NCBI GenBank assembly: GCA_030035585.1
Contig: CM057471.1
Span: 67,976,319-68,040,318 of the forward strand
Direction of reading: 5' to 3'
DNA: 64,000 nt
Source: Dugong dugon
Lineage: Eukaryota > Chordata > Mammalia > Sirenia > Dugongidae
Positions 43,360-53,609 of the stretch are shown one piece after another. Each line of letters opens with the position of its first letter. The first letter of the stretch is position 1. A program made the position numbers and the translations under genes. The notes beneath the pieces are model-generated. The model did no database searches. It saw nothing but the letters and a program-made list of their open reading frames with translations, and was not told the DNA's origin.

Positions 43360-44807
43360 TCTTTTTTTTTTTTTAATTGTGCTTTAAGTGAAAGTTTACA
43401 ATTCAAGTTAGTTTCTCATACAAAAATTTGTATACACATTGTTATGTGACCACAGTCACTCTCCCTGTACTGTGACAGCACACTCCTTTCCACCCTGGAT
43501 TTTCCATTTCCATTCAATCAGCTCTCATCTCTTTCTGCCTTCCCATCTTGCCTCTGGACAGGAGCTGCCATGTATCATGTCATGTATATACTTGAGCTAA
43601 GAAGCATACTCTTCACAAGTATCATTTTATGTCTTATAGTCCAGTCGAATCGTTGTCTGAAGAGTTGGCCTCAGGAATGGTTTTAGTTTTGGGCTAACAG
43701 AGAATCCGGGGGCCATGTCTTGCGGGGTCTCTCCAGTCTCAGTCAAACCATTAAGTCTGGTCTTTTTACTAGAATTTGAGTTCTGCACCCCATGTTTCTC
43801 CTGCTCTGTCAGGGACTCTCTGTTGTGTTCCCTGTCAGGGCGGTCATTGGTGGTAGTGGGCACCATCTAGTTCTTCTGGTCTCAGGCTGATGCAGTCTCT
43901 GGTTTATGTGGCCCGTTCTGTCTCTTGAGCTAATATTTTCCTTGTGTCTTTGGTGTTCTTCATTCTCCTTTGCTCCAGGTGGGTTAGGACCAATTGATGC
44001 ATCTTAGATGGCCGCTCTCTAGCTTTTAAGACCCCAGACGCCACTCACCAAAGTGAGATGCAGAACATTTTCTTAATAAACTTTGTTATGCCAATTGACC
44101 TAGATGTCCCCCGAAATGATGGTACCCAGACCCCTGACCCTGCTACTCTGTTCCTCAAAGTGTTTGGTCGTATTTTGGAAACTTCTTAGCTTTTGCTTTA
44201 GTCTAGTTGTGCTGACCTCCCCTGTAATGTGTGTTGTCCTTCCCTTCACCTAACATAGTTCTTAACTACCCTCTAGTTGGTGAATTTCCCTATCCTTCCC
44301 TCTCCACCCTCGTAACCATCAAAGAATGTTTTCTTCTGTGTTTAAACCTTTTCTTGAGTTCTTTTGATACTGGTCTCATACAATACTTGACCTTTTGGAC
44401 GGACTAATTTCACTCAGCATAATGCCCTCCAGATTCATCCATGTTATGAGATGTTTTGCTGATTCATCCTTGTTCTTTATTGTTGCATAGTATTCCACTG
44501 TGTGGATATACCATAATTTGTTTATCCATTCATCTGCTGATAGGCATCTGGGTTGTTTCTACCTTTTTGCAATTGTAAACAGTGCTGCAATGAACATGGG
44601 TGTGCGTGTATCTATTTGTGTGATGGCTCTTATTTCTCTAGGATATATTCCAAGGAGTGGGATTGCTGGATTATATGGTACTTCTATTTCTAGCTTTTTA
44701 AGGAAGCACCAAATCAATTTCAAAAGTGGTTGTACCGTTTTATATTCCCACCAACAGTGTATAAGTGTTCCAGTCTCTCTACAACCTCTCCAACTTTAAT
44801 TGTTTTG
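43360..44807 (-). mobile_element. L1 insertion in the RTE tail, 1.45 kb
   Basis: T-run then AATTGTGCTTTAAGTGAAAG, a 3' UTR closely parallel to 37,880-39,300, and GGATATACCATAATTTGTTTATCC near the ORF2 end. Flanked by TAACAACA (43,352-43,359; 44,808-44,815), the RTE tail repeat, so the duplication is supportive but not independent of the (AAC)n repeat. Open frames here are non-functional. Confidence 0.85.
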
Positions 44808-44819
44808 TAACAACAACAG

Positions 44820-44934
44820 TCTTTAAGGAAGCAGACTGCCACATCTTTCTCCTGTGGAGCAGCTGGTGGGTTCTAACTTCCGACCTTTCAGTTAGCAGCT
44901 AAGTGCTTAACTGCTGTACCACCAGAGCTCCTAC
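44820..44934 (-). mobile_element. AfroSINE, right half (head) of the split copy
   Basis: TCTTTAAGGAAGCAGACTGCC, CATCTTTCTCCTGTGGAGCAG, CTTAACTGCTGTACCACCAGAGCTCC: the tRNA-like head missing from 42,551-42,662. Confidence 0.9.
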
Positions 44935-44939
44935 AATCT

Positions 44940-45489
44940 GCTAATAGGAGTTTTCAAATTGGTGTAAAATCCTCCTATGGAGAAATTTGACAATACATGT
45001 CAAAATTCTTTAAAATCTTCCTACCCTTTTTTCTGCAATTCCTTTTCTAGAAATTTATCCCAAGGAAATAATTAAGGACACACACTAAGTTTCAGCTACA
45101 AGGATGTTCATTTAGAGGGTGCTTATGATACTGAAAAATTAGAAACTACTTAAATATCCAAGAATAGAAAATTACTTAAATAAATTATGCTATATTCATA
45201 TAAATGAGTATTATAAAGTCATTAAATAGTGGTGAAGAAGCATATTTAATGACAGAGAACACGGTTCATGATACATTTTAAAAAGTAGGTCACAAACAGT
45301 ATGTACTAGATGAGTACATTTTTGTTAAAAAGAGGAAGAGAGAAAGATCATATGCAGTACATATGTATAGAATAAATGTGGAAGAAACCACACCAAAATG
45401 TTAGTACTAGTTACCTCAGGGAAGTGAGACTTCAGGGAATATTTTTCTTTTTTCTTTTCTTAATTGTAGTTTCGCAGTTTCCTCCTGCT
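44940..45489 (+). repeat. Old L1 3' region, host of two later SINEs
   Basis: GAAATTTGACAATACATGTC, CCTTTTCTAGAAATTTATCCCAAGG and AATAAATTATGCTATATTCATATAAATGAG are forward L1M/ORF2-end phrases. The sequence probably continues past 45,718. Confidence 0.65.
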
Positions 45490-45502
45490 AAATTTCTTAC
45501 AA

Positions 45503-45705
45503 GGAGCCCTGGTGGTGCAATGGTTAAGCACTTGGCCGCTAACCAAAAGATCAGCAGTTTTAAGCCGCCAACCACTCCTTGGAAGAAAACACCTGGTGAT
45601 TTGCTCCCATAAAGATTACAGCCTAGCCAATCCTATGGGACAGTTCTATTCTGTCCTATAGGGTCATTATGAGTCGGAATCAACTCAATGGCACACAACA
45701 ATAAC
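45503..45705 (+). mobile_element. AfroSINE, long variant
   Basis: Head GGAGCCCTGGTGGTGCAATG, extra block AAACACCTGGTGATTTGCTCCC, tail GAGTCGGAATCAACTCAATGG. Perfect 13-bp duplication AAATTTCTTACAA (45,490-45,502; 45,706-45,718). Confidence 0.93.
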
Positions 45706-45779
45706 AAATTTCTTACAATGGAAGTATATCGCTTTTAATAAGATAAAATTGTATTAAAACTTTTTAAGAAAATTCTTAT

Positions 45780-45975
45780 CCTTGCTCTCCTCCCTAAATA
45801 ACTTTTATAGTCCTGCCTTTGTGCCATCTTATCTCCCAGATTCCTGCCCTCTCCTCTCAATACCTCCAAACCCTGTCCATTCTGCCAGGCCATCTCCTCT
45901 GGGAAGCCTGCCATGACTGCCTCTAGCTTCTGGGCTCCCTAGCTCACAATCCGCTCTCTGTCCCACTTGCGTGGT
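45780..45975 (+). repeat. L2 LINE 3' fragment
   Basis: CATTCTGCCAGGCCATCTCC, TGGGAAGCCTGCCATGAC and CTCACAATCCGCTCTCTGTCCC follow the L2 3' region. Confidence 0.6.
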
Positions 45976-46434
45976 CACGTGAGACTTGTGTCAAAGCCTG
46001 CTGGGATATGGCTAATCAGCCCAGGAAGTTTAAGGATCTCCAAAGTGATTGATCAGTCCCTGGTCCTTTAAATAACTCTGCCTGCTTACACACAGCAGAT
46101 ATTCAGGAGCCTAAAAGTCCAGTAACCCTCAACACCTCCTCCTCTCCATTCACTGGGAGCATCTCCCACTCACTGGTCCCACTGTGTTCCTCATGCTCGG
46201 CTCACTAATTCCTTGATTCTGTCTCAAAGCTCCCAGCACTCTTTGATGTGTGTTCTGTGAGTTCCCCTTGCTCTGACCACTGGTCTGCATCTGATTTAGA
46301 GTTCACCTTCTGGTTGCATTAATGCATTGGGTAATAATCAAGGTCACCTTCCTTCGGGCCCTCAAGTCCTTCACCAGTCACACACCCAAAGGCAGGGGAT
46401 GATAAAAAAATCACTCTCTTTTACCAAGCACCTA

Positions 46435-47121
46435 TGTCTTAGGCTGAGTTCTCTAGAGAAGCAAAACCACTGAAGTATGTATATATATATATATATATAT
46501 ATAAAGATTTATCTCAAGGAAATTGCTCACAGGGTTGTGAAGGCTGGTAAGTCCCAAACCTGTGGATCAGGTGTCAGGCTAGAGACTTCTCCTGACTCAC
46601 GTGGTTGTAGGGGCTGATGAATCCCAAATCTGCAGGTCAGATGACAGGCTGCTGGCCCATGGGGCTGCAGAAGCTGGCAAATCCCATAACTGGCAGATCA
46701 GATGGCAGGCTACTGGCTTAAGTCTGAAGAACCATAGGTCAGATGATGACAAGCTGGATGCAGGATCCAGAGCATGAGTGAACTTTGTCAGAGCTTCCAA
46801 ATATATTGTATGTAGGTCACACTCTTAAGGAAACTCCCCTTACATCAGATACTTGAGTAACTTGAATAAGGGTGTGACTTGAGCAAGGCCATGACTTGAG
46901 CCACACCCTTTAGTAAGGGTGTGACTCAAGATACACCTCACATTAACCCTGCCTCATTAACATATAGAGGTTTAGGATTTACAACTTAAAAATGGAGGAT
47001 AATTAAAAAAACACAATACCACAAAATGGAGGACAATTACATCAGACACAAAATGGAGGACAATTACACAATACCAGGAATCATGGTCTAGCCAAGTGGA
47101 CACATAGCATTAACCATTACA
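46435..47121 (-). mobile_element. Solitary LTR, reverse, ACCTA TSD
   Basis: Reads TGTCTTAGGCTGAGTTCTCTAGAG at the left and TTAACCATTACA at the right, i.e. TG...CA on the minus strand, with a perfect 5-bp duplication ACCTA (46,430-46,434; 47,122-47,126). Length is 687 bp. It is the same family as 995-1495. It contains a TA microsatellite (about 46,476-46,504) and three copies of AAAATGGAGGAYAATTA near its 5' end. Confidence 0.88.
46476..46505. repeat. TA microsatellite inside the LTR
   Basis: Thirteen or so TA units after GTATG. It is at the equivalent position to TATATATATTTATATGC in the copy at 1,438-1,455, so it likely expanded from the LTR's own AT stretch. Confidence 0.8.
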
Positions 47122-47136
47122 ACCTATTATATGTTA

Positions 47137-47345
47137 GTCCCTGGATGGTGTAATCAGTTAAGCACTTGACTACTAACTGAAAGATTGACGATTTGAACCC
47201 ACTCAGAGGCTTCTCAGAAGAAAGGTCTGGTGATCTGCATCCAAAAAGTCACAGCCTTGAAAACCCTATGGAGCAGTTCTACTCAGCACACATGGGAATG
47301 TCATGAGTCGGAATTAACAGCAACTTCTTTGGTTTTTGCTTTTTT
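47137..47345 (+). mobile_element. AfroSINE, long variant
   Basis: Head GTCCCTGGATGGTGTAATCA, extra block AAAGGTCTGGTGATCTGC, tail GTCATGAGTCGGAATTAACAG. Flanks TATGTTA (47,130-47,136) and TATGCTA (47,346-47,352) match 6 of 7. Confidence 0.88.
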
Positions 47346-47364
47346 TATGCTAGGTGCTTTACAT

Positions 47365-47568
47365 AAGGAGCCCTGGAGGCACAATGGTTAAGTGCTCAGC
47401 TGCTAACTGAAAGGTTGGTGGTTCAAACCCACCCAGCTGCACCACAGGAGAAAGATCTAATGATCTGCTTCAGTAAAGATTATAGCCTAGGAAACCCATG
47501 GGGCAGTTCTACTCTGTCACATTGGGCGGCTATGAGTTGGGGTTGACTCGATGGCACCTAACAACAAC
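47365..47568 (+). mobile_element. AfroSINE, long variant
   Basis: Head AGGAGCCCTGGAGGCACAAT, B-box region GGTGGTTCAAACCCACC, tail TTGGGGTTGACTCGATGGC and (AAC)n. Perfect 13-bp duplication AGGTGCTTTACAT (47,352-47,364; 47,569-47,581). Confidence 0.94.
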
Positions 47569-47765
47569 AGGTGCTTTACATGCCAATCTGCTTTAACCTG
47601 TATAATCATATCAACCATACCTATCCTTACTCTGTACCTGCTACTGCACTCAACTCTTTACAAGCACTCCCATTCTCCAGAGTATGAAAGAGAGACTCAG
47701 AGACATAGTGGGTTACCCAAGCATAGAGCTAATAAGGAAGGGGTGATGCCTCATCTTAAACTAAG

Positions 47766-48367
47766 CTTTGTATGAGTGCTAAGTTCATGCCCTGTACAGC
47801 TACCATATGCTGCTCTTACAGCCACCACCCTATGGCATAGGTACAAGCGATGAGAAAACTCGGTTTCAGCAAGTTTAATTCATGGTCCAAGATCATTTCA
47901 GCACATCATCAGAGGAGGCTGGGAGCTTGGCAGTGGGCAGATGCTGGTCTTGGTGAGGGACTGGATGAATAGGAGGGTCACGGAAAGGGAGAATCTGGTG
48001 CCCACTAGGAATGGGGTCAGGGTCCGTGCCAGGAAGGCAGGGATCCAGGGCTGTTCTCTGATGCTGGCACTTCTGACTGAGAAGTGAAAGCTGGCAAGAG
48101 AATCTTCCCAGGATTCCCCTCCACACCAGAAACACTACCTGGGACAGTACAGCCAATCCTAGACCTTACCTGCCATGATGGGCTCCACTTGACCGTAAGC
48201 TCAGGGACCATGTGGGGCTGTGTCTGCTGCGACGGGTGGAGGTGAGGGTTTCAGAGCCTCTGGTGTCTGGGAGGGGCTCAGGTAGGATAGAGCTATCATT
48301 GTTCATTTGCTAGACTGTGAGCTACCGTGAGCGGGGGGATGCCTCACACCAGTTCTCACCCACTGAA
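47766..48367. other. Mostly unassigned; possible MIR piece at left
   Basis: CCTATGGCATAGGTACAAGCGATGAG and CTCGGTTTCAGCAAG (47,828-47,880) look like MIR core in reverse. The rest, moderately GC-rich, shows nothing I can name. Confidence 0.4.
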
Positions 48368-48508
48368 ACAACAACAGCAACAAAAACCCACTGCTGTCAA
48401 GTCAATTCCGACTCATAGCGACCCTATAGGACAGGGTAGAACTGCTCCATAGGGTTTCCAAGGCTGTAAATCTTTATGGGAGCAGACTGCCACATCTTTC
48501 TCCTGTGT
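48368..48508 (-). mobile_element. AfroSINE, 5'-truncated
   Basis: Tail CAAAAACCCACTGCTGTCAAG, middle CCCTATAGGACAGGGTAGAACTG, ends at CTTTCTCCTGTGT; the tRNA-like head is absent. Perfect 10-bp duplication ACCCACTGAA (48,358-48,367; 48,509-48,518) shows it was truncated on insertion. Confidence 0.9.
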
Positions 48509-48674
48509 ACCCACTGAAGGCTTACTAAAAAATGCAAGTGATGGATCCTGGTGCCTAAGGTGAAGTGGTGAATCTAGGCCCCAAAGTTCTTGGCTCAGGT
48601 CGTGGCTTTGCCTCTAACTTGCCCTGGGACTTTGAGCACATCACTTTCCCTCCTGGTGCTATAACTAGAGTCAA

Positions 48675-49258
48675 GAATAACTAGCACCCTTATACACTGT
48701 TGGTGAGAATGTAAAATGGTACAGCTGCTGTAGAGAACAGTCTGGCAGCTTCTCAAAAAGTTAAACACAGAGTTGCCATATGACCCAGCAATTCTACTCC
48801 TAGATATATACTTAAGAAAAATGAAAATGCATATTCACACAAAAACGTGTTCACGAATGTTGATAGCAGCGTTATTCATAATAGCCCAAAAGTAAAAACA
48901 ACCTAAATGTCCATCAGCTGATGAATGGATAAACAAAAGGTGTATCTGTATAATGAAATATTATTTGGCAATATAAAGGAACGAAGTACACTGTTACATG
49001 CTGTGACATGGATGCACCTTGAAAACATTATGCTTAGTGAAAGATGTCAGACACACAACATCATATATTGTATAATCCCATTTATATGAAACGCCTAGAA
49101 TAGGCAAATCTATAAACAGATCTAGAAAGTAGATTAGCGGTTGCCAGGGAGTGGAGGGGAGGGATTAAGGGGAGAGGGAATGATCACTGATTGCTAATGG
49201 GTGCAGGGTTTCTTTTTGCGGCGATGAAAATGTTCTGGAATTAGATTGTGCTGATGTC
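48675..49258 (+). mobile_element. L1 3' part
   Basis: ATACACTGTTGGTGAGAATG, TAAACACAGAGTTGCCATATGACCCAGC, TGTCCATCAGCTGATGAATGG, then 3' UTR GAATAGGCAAATCTATAAAC and GGTTGCCAGGGAGTGGAGG. Same stage as 10,330-10,850. Frameshifts and stops interrupt the ORF2 tail. Confidence 0.82.
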
Positions 49259-49264
49259 TGAGGG

Positions 49265-49497
49265 AAACAGAGAAGGGGTAAGATGGATGCTAAGACACGT
49301 GGAGCTCTCCAAGGAACCAGGAAGCAGAAGCTGAAGAGACAAGGACCTTCCTCCAGAGCCAACAGAGAAAGAAATCCTTCCCCTAGAGCCGGCGGCCTGA
49401 ATTCAGACTTCTAGCCTCCTAAACTGTGAGAAAATAAATTTGTCAAAGCCATCCACTTGTGGTATTTCTGTTCTAGCAGCACAAGATGGCTAAGACA
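49265..49497 (+). repeat. MaLR-type LTR 3' fragment
   Basis: GGCCTGAATTCAGACTTCTAGCCTCC, AAACTGTGAGAAAATAAATTTG, ATCCACTTGTGGTATTTCTG and GCTAAGACA match the 3' half of the LTR at 1537-1928. The 5' half is missing. Confidence 0.75.
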
Positions 49498-49549
49498 GTT
49501 ATACAGCTGCAGTGCTATGCAAGTGTAAGGCCAGTACGGGCTGCATGGG

Positions 49550-49715
49550 ACTTCTCTGAGACCCCACAGTATTTGTACAACCTTTCACATGACAAATCTC
49601 ACTGTCCGTCTTCCTCACCAGGCCACGGGGTGCTGGAGAGCAGATATCTTATTCGCTGACTCCCCAGCATCTAGCTCAAGGCCTGGCTCACAAATGTTTG
49701 TTGAATAGATGGAGC
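49550..49715 (+). repeat. L2 LINE 3' end
   Basis: GAGCAGATATCTTATTCGCTG, CCCCAGCATCTAGCTCAAGGCC, CAAATGTTTGTTGAATAGATGG: forward L2 terminus. Confidence 0.75.
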
Positions 49716-50279
49716 ACTATGCTAGACTTTGCCCTCTTGGCTGGTTTGCAGAGAAATTGACTTTTCACAAAAGCACAGCAGCCGCTGTGAAATCTGAAGG
49801 CTGCCAGATGCCGCTTCACACTCACCCTGAGGTTGCTCAGACAAGAGGCAAGAACTACCTCAAGTCGAGACAAAATGCATTTGTGGTTTTGAAGGAAAGT
49901 CGTTAGAAGACAAAGTCTGTCTTCCAAGGCCAAGGTTGCTCCAATTTCGTTTACTTAAAGTAGAGAGAAGACAATCTCTGCCCCAGTGGGTCTGGGCCGG
50001 CTAGCAGGAAGGAGGGTTTTGCTGAGTATCCACCAGTAACCGCAGAAGAGAGCAGACGGGGGACAGTGGGAGCCAAAACAAACATTCTGAAGTCAAAGAT
50101 AATGGGAGAAGGTAGGAGAAATGGGAATAGGTTTGGAGGCCAAGCAGGAAACAGGTCTGAAAGGAAGGGTGGGAAGGCAGGAAGCATTCTGTGCATTTAT
50201 GTGAAGACGCCATCCCTGCATCTGGGGGCAGGTTATGGAGGAGTCCGGCGGAGACAGCACTGAGCTGGAGTTACAGAAC
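49716..50279. other. No gene or named repeat recognised
   Basis: Moderate GC and purine-rich on plus at 50,090-50,200. Short open frames on both strands (65-82 codons) overlap each other and lack support. Confidence 0.4.
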
Positions 50280-50765
50280 TGCAGCCAGGTCTGGCAGACT
50301 CTACTCCAATAGCTTTCTCATGGGCCTCCCTGACTCCAGCCTTGCTCCCTCCGCATCATCCTCCACTTGAGCCCAAGGGATACTTCTAACACACAGATCA
50401 CTTCACTGCTGAAAAGCCTCCCGTGGCTGTCCATTGTCTATGATCTAGAGAACCACCCCCAGGCACAGCCTTCCAGGCTTCTGTGTTCAAATGCTGGCCC
50501 TAGCCCCCCTTTCGGCCCTCATTTCCCACCTCTCTCTGTGTCACTGCCCTGGGATCTAATGCACCAAACTTCTTGCTCTTCCCTAAATGAACCCTGCTTT
50601 TCCCTTTTTCCTACCAAAAAAAAAAAAAAAACCTCTTTTTCACAAATAATAAGTCTTGCCACCTCAATAGTTCCTGGAGGGGCTATTTTCTTAGAATCCC
50701 CCACAGTATTTAGCCCAGTGCTGGCGATGGACTACGTGCTCAGTAATTGTGAGAAGAATTAAGTA
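50280..50765 (+). repeat. L2 LINE 3' region
   Basis: CACTTCACTGCTGAAAAGCCTCCCGTGGC, TCATTTCCCACCTCTCTCTG, CTTAGAATCCCCCACAGTATTTAGCCC and GTGCTCAGTAATTGTG, in L2 order. An A16 run lies at about 50,615-50,632. Confidence 0.78.
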
Positions 50766-50834
50766 GCCAGAACAATGGATAACTGAAGGTTCTGGACAAT
50801 GGACCTGTCTGGTCAACCCTTACATAGATTGAGT

Positions 50835-51110
50835 CTTAGATTGGGTTCGCAGTCTTAAGCTGGGTTTACCAGGAAGGAGCGCCTGAGAAAAGGATTAGGG
50901 TACAAACGGTTTATTTGGGAGGTGAGCCCCAATACAGGATGCATTCGCGAGTGGTTACTATTCCAAGTAACTGGGGCTCATCCTACTGGGGGCCTCTGAG
51001 AAGTGGGGTGAAGCACAATTTAGAGTTGCCCCACCCCAAGGGGCAAAGATGCTGGGGTATTTACCTCCCATTTCTCACTCCTCTTGGCAGAAGGCAGTTC
51101 CAGGGATACT
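50835..51110 (-). repeat. Possible old LTR fragment
   Basis: GGTTTACCAGGAAGGAGCGCCTGAG, ACGGTTTATTTGGGAGGTGAGCCCC and TTCCAGGGATACTG are suggestive of a reverse ERVL/MaLR LTR. Weakly supported. Confidence 0.35.
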
Positions 51111-51259
51111 GACCCCGGGGACATGCAGGCTACTCCTGCCTCAGGCTGATAGAAACCCTCAGGCCGAGAGTTACTGGGCTTGCAGCAGGACCCCACTGGC
51201 AGGTCCCCGGTGGGCGAGGGGATCTGCCAGAGCAGCGACAGAGCTGCTACACTTGTCAG

Positions 51260-51690
51260 TCTTCAAGTCCAGAGGTGAGCCCTGCTCCTTAAGCTCTGTG
51301 CCTTTGCTTGTGCTGTTCCCACGCCTAGACAGCCCACTTCCAGTCCTATTTTCCACTCACGGGTGAACTCCCAGGCTTCCTTCATGGCCCAGCCAAATGT
51401 TCTCTCCTGAGATGCTTCCCCTGACCCACCAAGACAAGTTAACGCCTCCTTTCTACTGGCTCCACAGCACCTATATTCTATTATCAGTTTGTACAGTGGC
51501 TCCCACAGCCCCATCCTCTGTTATCACTTCGTACAGTAACTGCCTGTGGTCTTGTCTGCCGGCCCCTCTGGACTGTGAGCTCGGTGAGGGTGGGGTCTCC
51601 ATTTGATTCATCCGTGTCCCTGGCACTCAGCAGAGAGAAGATGTCCAGTGAGTGACTGCCCAATGAATAACTGAATGAATAAGCAACAGC
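51260..51690 (+). repeat. L2 LINE 3' region
   Basis: GCCTTTGCTTGTGCTGTTCCC, GGCCCAGCCAAATGTTCTC, CTGTTATCACTTCGTACAG, GGACTGTGAGCTCGGTGAGGG and CCCTGGCACTCAGCAG through AATAACTGAATGAAT: well ordered, over 400 bp. Confidence 0.85.
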
Positions 51691-51699
51691 AATACTGAT

Positions 51700-51935
51700 A
51701 ATAATAATATCAAATATTTATTGAGTGCTTACTATGTGTCAGCCACTGATCCTAAATTCTTTACATATGATAAGTTATTTAATCTTCACAGTCTGCTATG
51801 GAGTAGGTTCTATTTTCCATACCAGTTTACGCCAATGAGGCCTGCGAAGCGCAGAGAACTTAAGGAACTTGCCCAGGGACCCACAGCTGTAAGTGGCAGA
51901 GTGAGGAATGGAGTCCCTGAGGAGCTCCACATCCA
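51700..51935 (-). repeat. MIR SINE, nearly full length
   Basis: ATTTATTGAGTGCTTACTATGTGTCAGCC, AGTTATTTAATCTTCACAG, GAGAACTTAAGGAACTTGCCCAGGG and GTAAGTGGCAGAGTGAGG. Confidence 0.85.
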
Positions 51936-52239
51936 CCACAAGCCAGGACTGGAGACTATCAGCTCACCCAGGGCTTCTCGAAGCTGCTATGGGCTAGGTA
52001 AAGACCTACTGGGAGGATGTGGAGGAAAACAACAAGGGCTGCAGAGAGGGGCCTGGAGCCTGCCCACCTGGAGAGCTGGGAAATCTGGATAAGTGAGTAC
52101 CAGAGGGCCTGGATGTGGGATCCTGTGAGGAGCAGCCCGGGAGGGGGAGCATTGAGTTGTGGCAGGTCACGGGGTGGTCAGGAAGGCAGTCGTGACAACA
52201 GACTCTCCCAGTCACACAACCCGTTACAGGTTTCTAAGC
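51936..52239. other. No gene or named repeat recognised
   Basis: GC-moderate sequence. An open plus-strand frame spanning 52,017-52,604 (195 codons) crosses two MIR copies, so it is not taken as coding. Confidence 0.45.
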
Positions 52240-52375
52240 TGTTTCTTACCCCTGATGCCATCTGCTCCTCACCTCACTCCAATGCCAATGACATGGGAAG
52301 GTGCAGGTTACACGACTTTGCACAAGGTCACAAGCCAGAGCTAGGACTTCAAAGTAGGTGTGTCTTACTCCAAAT
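52240..52375 (-). repeat. MIR SINE fragment
   Basis: GACATGGGAAGGTGCAGGTTACACGAC, TTTGCACAAGGTCACAAGCCAGAGC: reverse MIR core. Confidence 0.6.
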
Positions 52376-52479
52376 GCAGCCCTCTTTCCCCTGCGTCTTG
52401 GTTCTCAGTTCAGTTATAACACCAGGCAGATCAGACGCAGCTTTCCTTGAGGGCTGGGGGGAGAAAAGAGGAGAGGGAG

Positions 52480-52665
52480 GGCCAACATTAGTTGGTCTCT
52501 CACTACATGCCAGGCAAATCTCATTCCATCCTCACCATAGACTTATGAGAAAAGGATCATTATCCTCTTTCAAAGTTGAAGAAATTGAGGTGCAGAGAGG
52601 TTAAGTAACTCTGCCAAGGACACTCAGCAAGCAAGTGGAGAGCTAGGAATGGGACCCTGTTTGAT
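52480..52665 (-). repeat. MIR SINE
   Basis: CTCACTACATGCCAGGC, CATTCCATCCTCACCATAG, GTTGAAGAAATTGAGGTGCAGAGAGGTTAAG, AGGACACTCAGCAAGC. Confidence 0.75.
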
Positions 52666-53609
52666 CAGGCCCCAAAGCAAAGTCTAGCAGGCCAGTGGGG
52701 GAAGAGGACATAGGAGAGACTTATAAATTAGATTTTGCCAAGTTAGATTTGTTTACCTACAATCTGCTGATATTTATGCAGTTCAAACCTAGAGATCCTT
52801 CACACCACAGAACAGTAAAAAAGCTGCCTGAGAAACCTGAAACTGGGACAATTCACCCTAGAGCAGGCATGAGGAACAAAGCCAAGGTCATGGAGTAAGA
52901 GGAGGATGTCCACTGCTCCTGTGGCCAGAGGCAGCTGAAGGGACTGGCCAAAAAGCATAATAGTCCCTAAGGATTGTGCCTCAAGAGATAACAGGGGCTC
53001 TGCATAGCTCCTCTGGGAGTTGGGGGTGGGCAGAGATGCACGGACGGAGGCATCTCAGAAGACGAGAAAGGATTTTGTTAGCCGCTGGAATCTCGACTGT
53101 TTAATGAAATTTTATTTGGCCTCTGGGGAAAAAACTAGCTGTGATCCAACAAGGGCAAAAGCACAGATGCAGGGGGAAAAAAAACAAAAACTCATCTCTT
53201 AAAATTCAAAGGCCTGAAGGTGCTTTCTGGAGATTGCAGTGAGATCAATTCAATGAGAAAAGAGACATCTGTTCAGAAAGGATGGCCGTTTCTCAGGAAT
53301 CACAGGACAGGTTTAAGGAAGACATTTTTCTAAGTAATATGAAAGTGAGCTTGCAGCAACTGTTTAAGTTAGCTTTCAAGGAGAGCTGGAATTCTCTTTC
53401 TTCTATTAGAAGGGCTAGGAATTAATAGGGCATTCACCATGTAGTTAGGGTGGAATGCACATAACAAATTCCAAAGGTATTTTAAAATTAAAGACCAAAG
53501 GTTACAATCTTTTGTAAGTATTTGCAGGGTTTTCCAAACACGTTCATTTTCATTATATCACGTGATCTGCACAATCCTAACATAGCAGAAGAATGGCAAG
53601 GATTACACT
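52666..53609. other. No gene or named repeat recognised
   Basis: Mixed sequence; I see no exon, RNA gene or repeat I can name. Confidence 0.4.

Larger units (their letters stand above)
46415..47765 (-). repeat. MIR SINE split by one LTR and two AfroSINEs
   Basis: Pieces: TTACCAAGCACCTA (to 46,434), ATTATATGTTA (to 47,136), GCTAGGTGCTTTACATA (47,349-47,364) and CTTTACATGCCAATCTGC...GACTCAGAGACATAGTGGGTTACCCAAG (from 47,574). Joined, they give the reverse MIR order. Confidence 0.75.

Noticed and set aside
52017-52604. 195-codon plus-strand frame
   Set aside because: It crosses two reverse MIR copies; the product is unstructured and unfamiliar.
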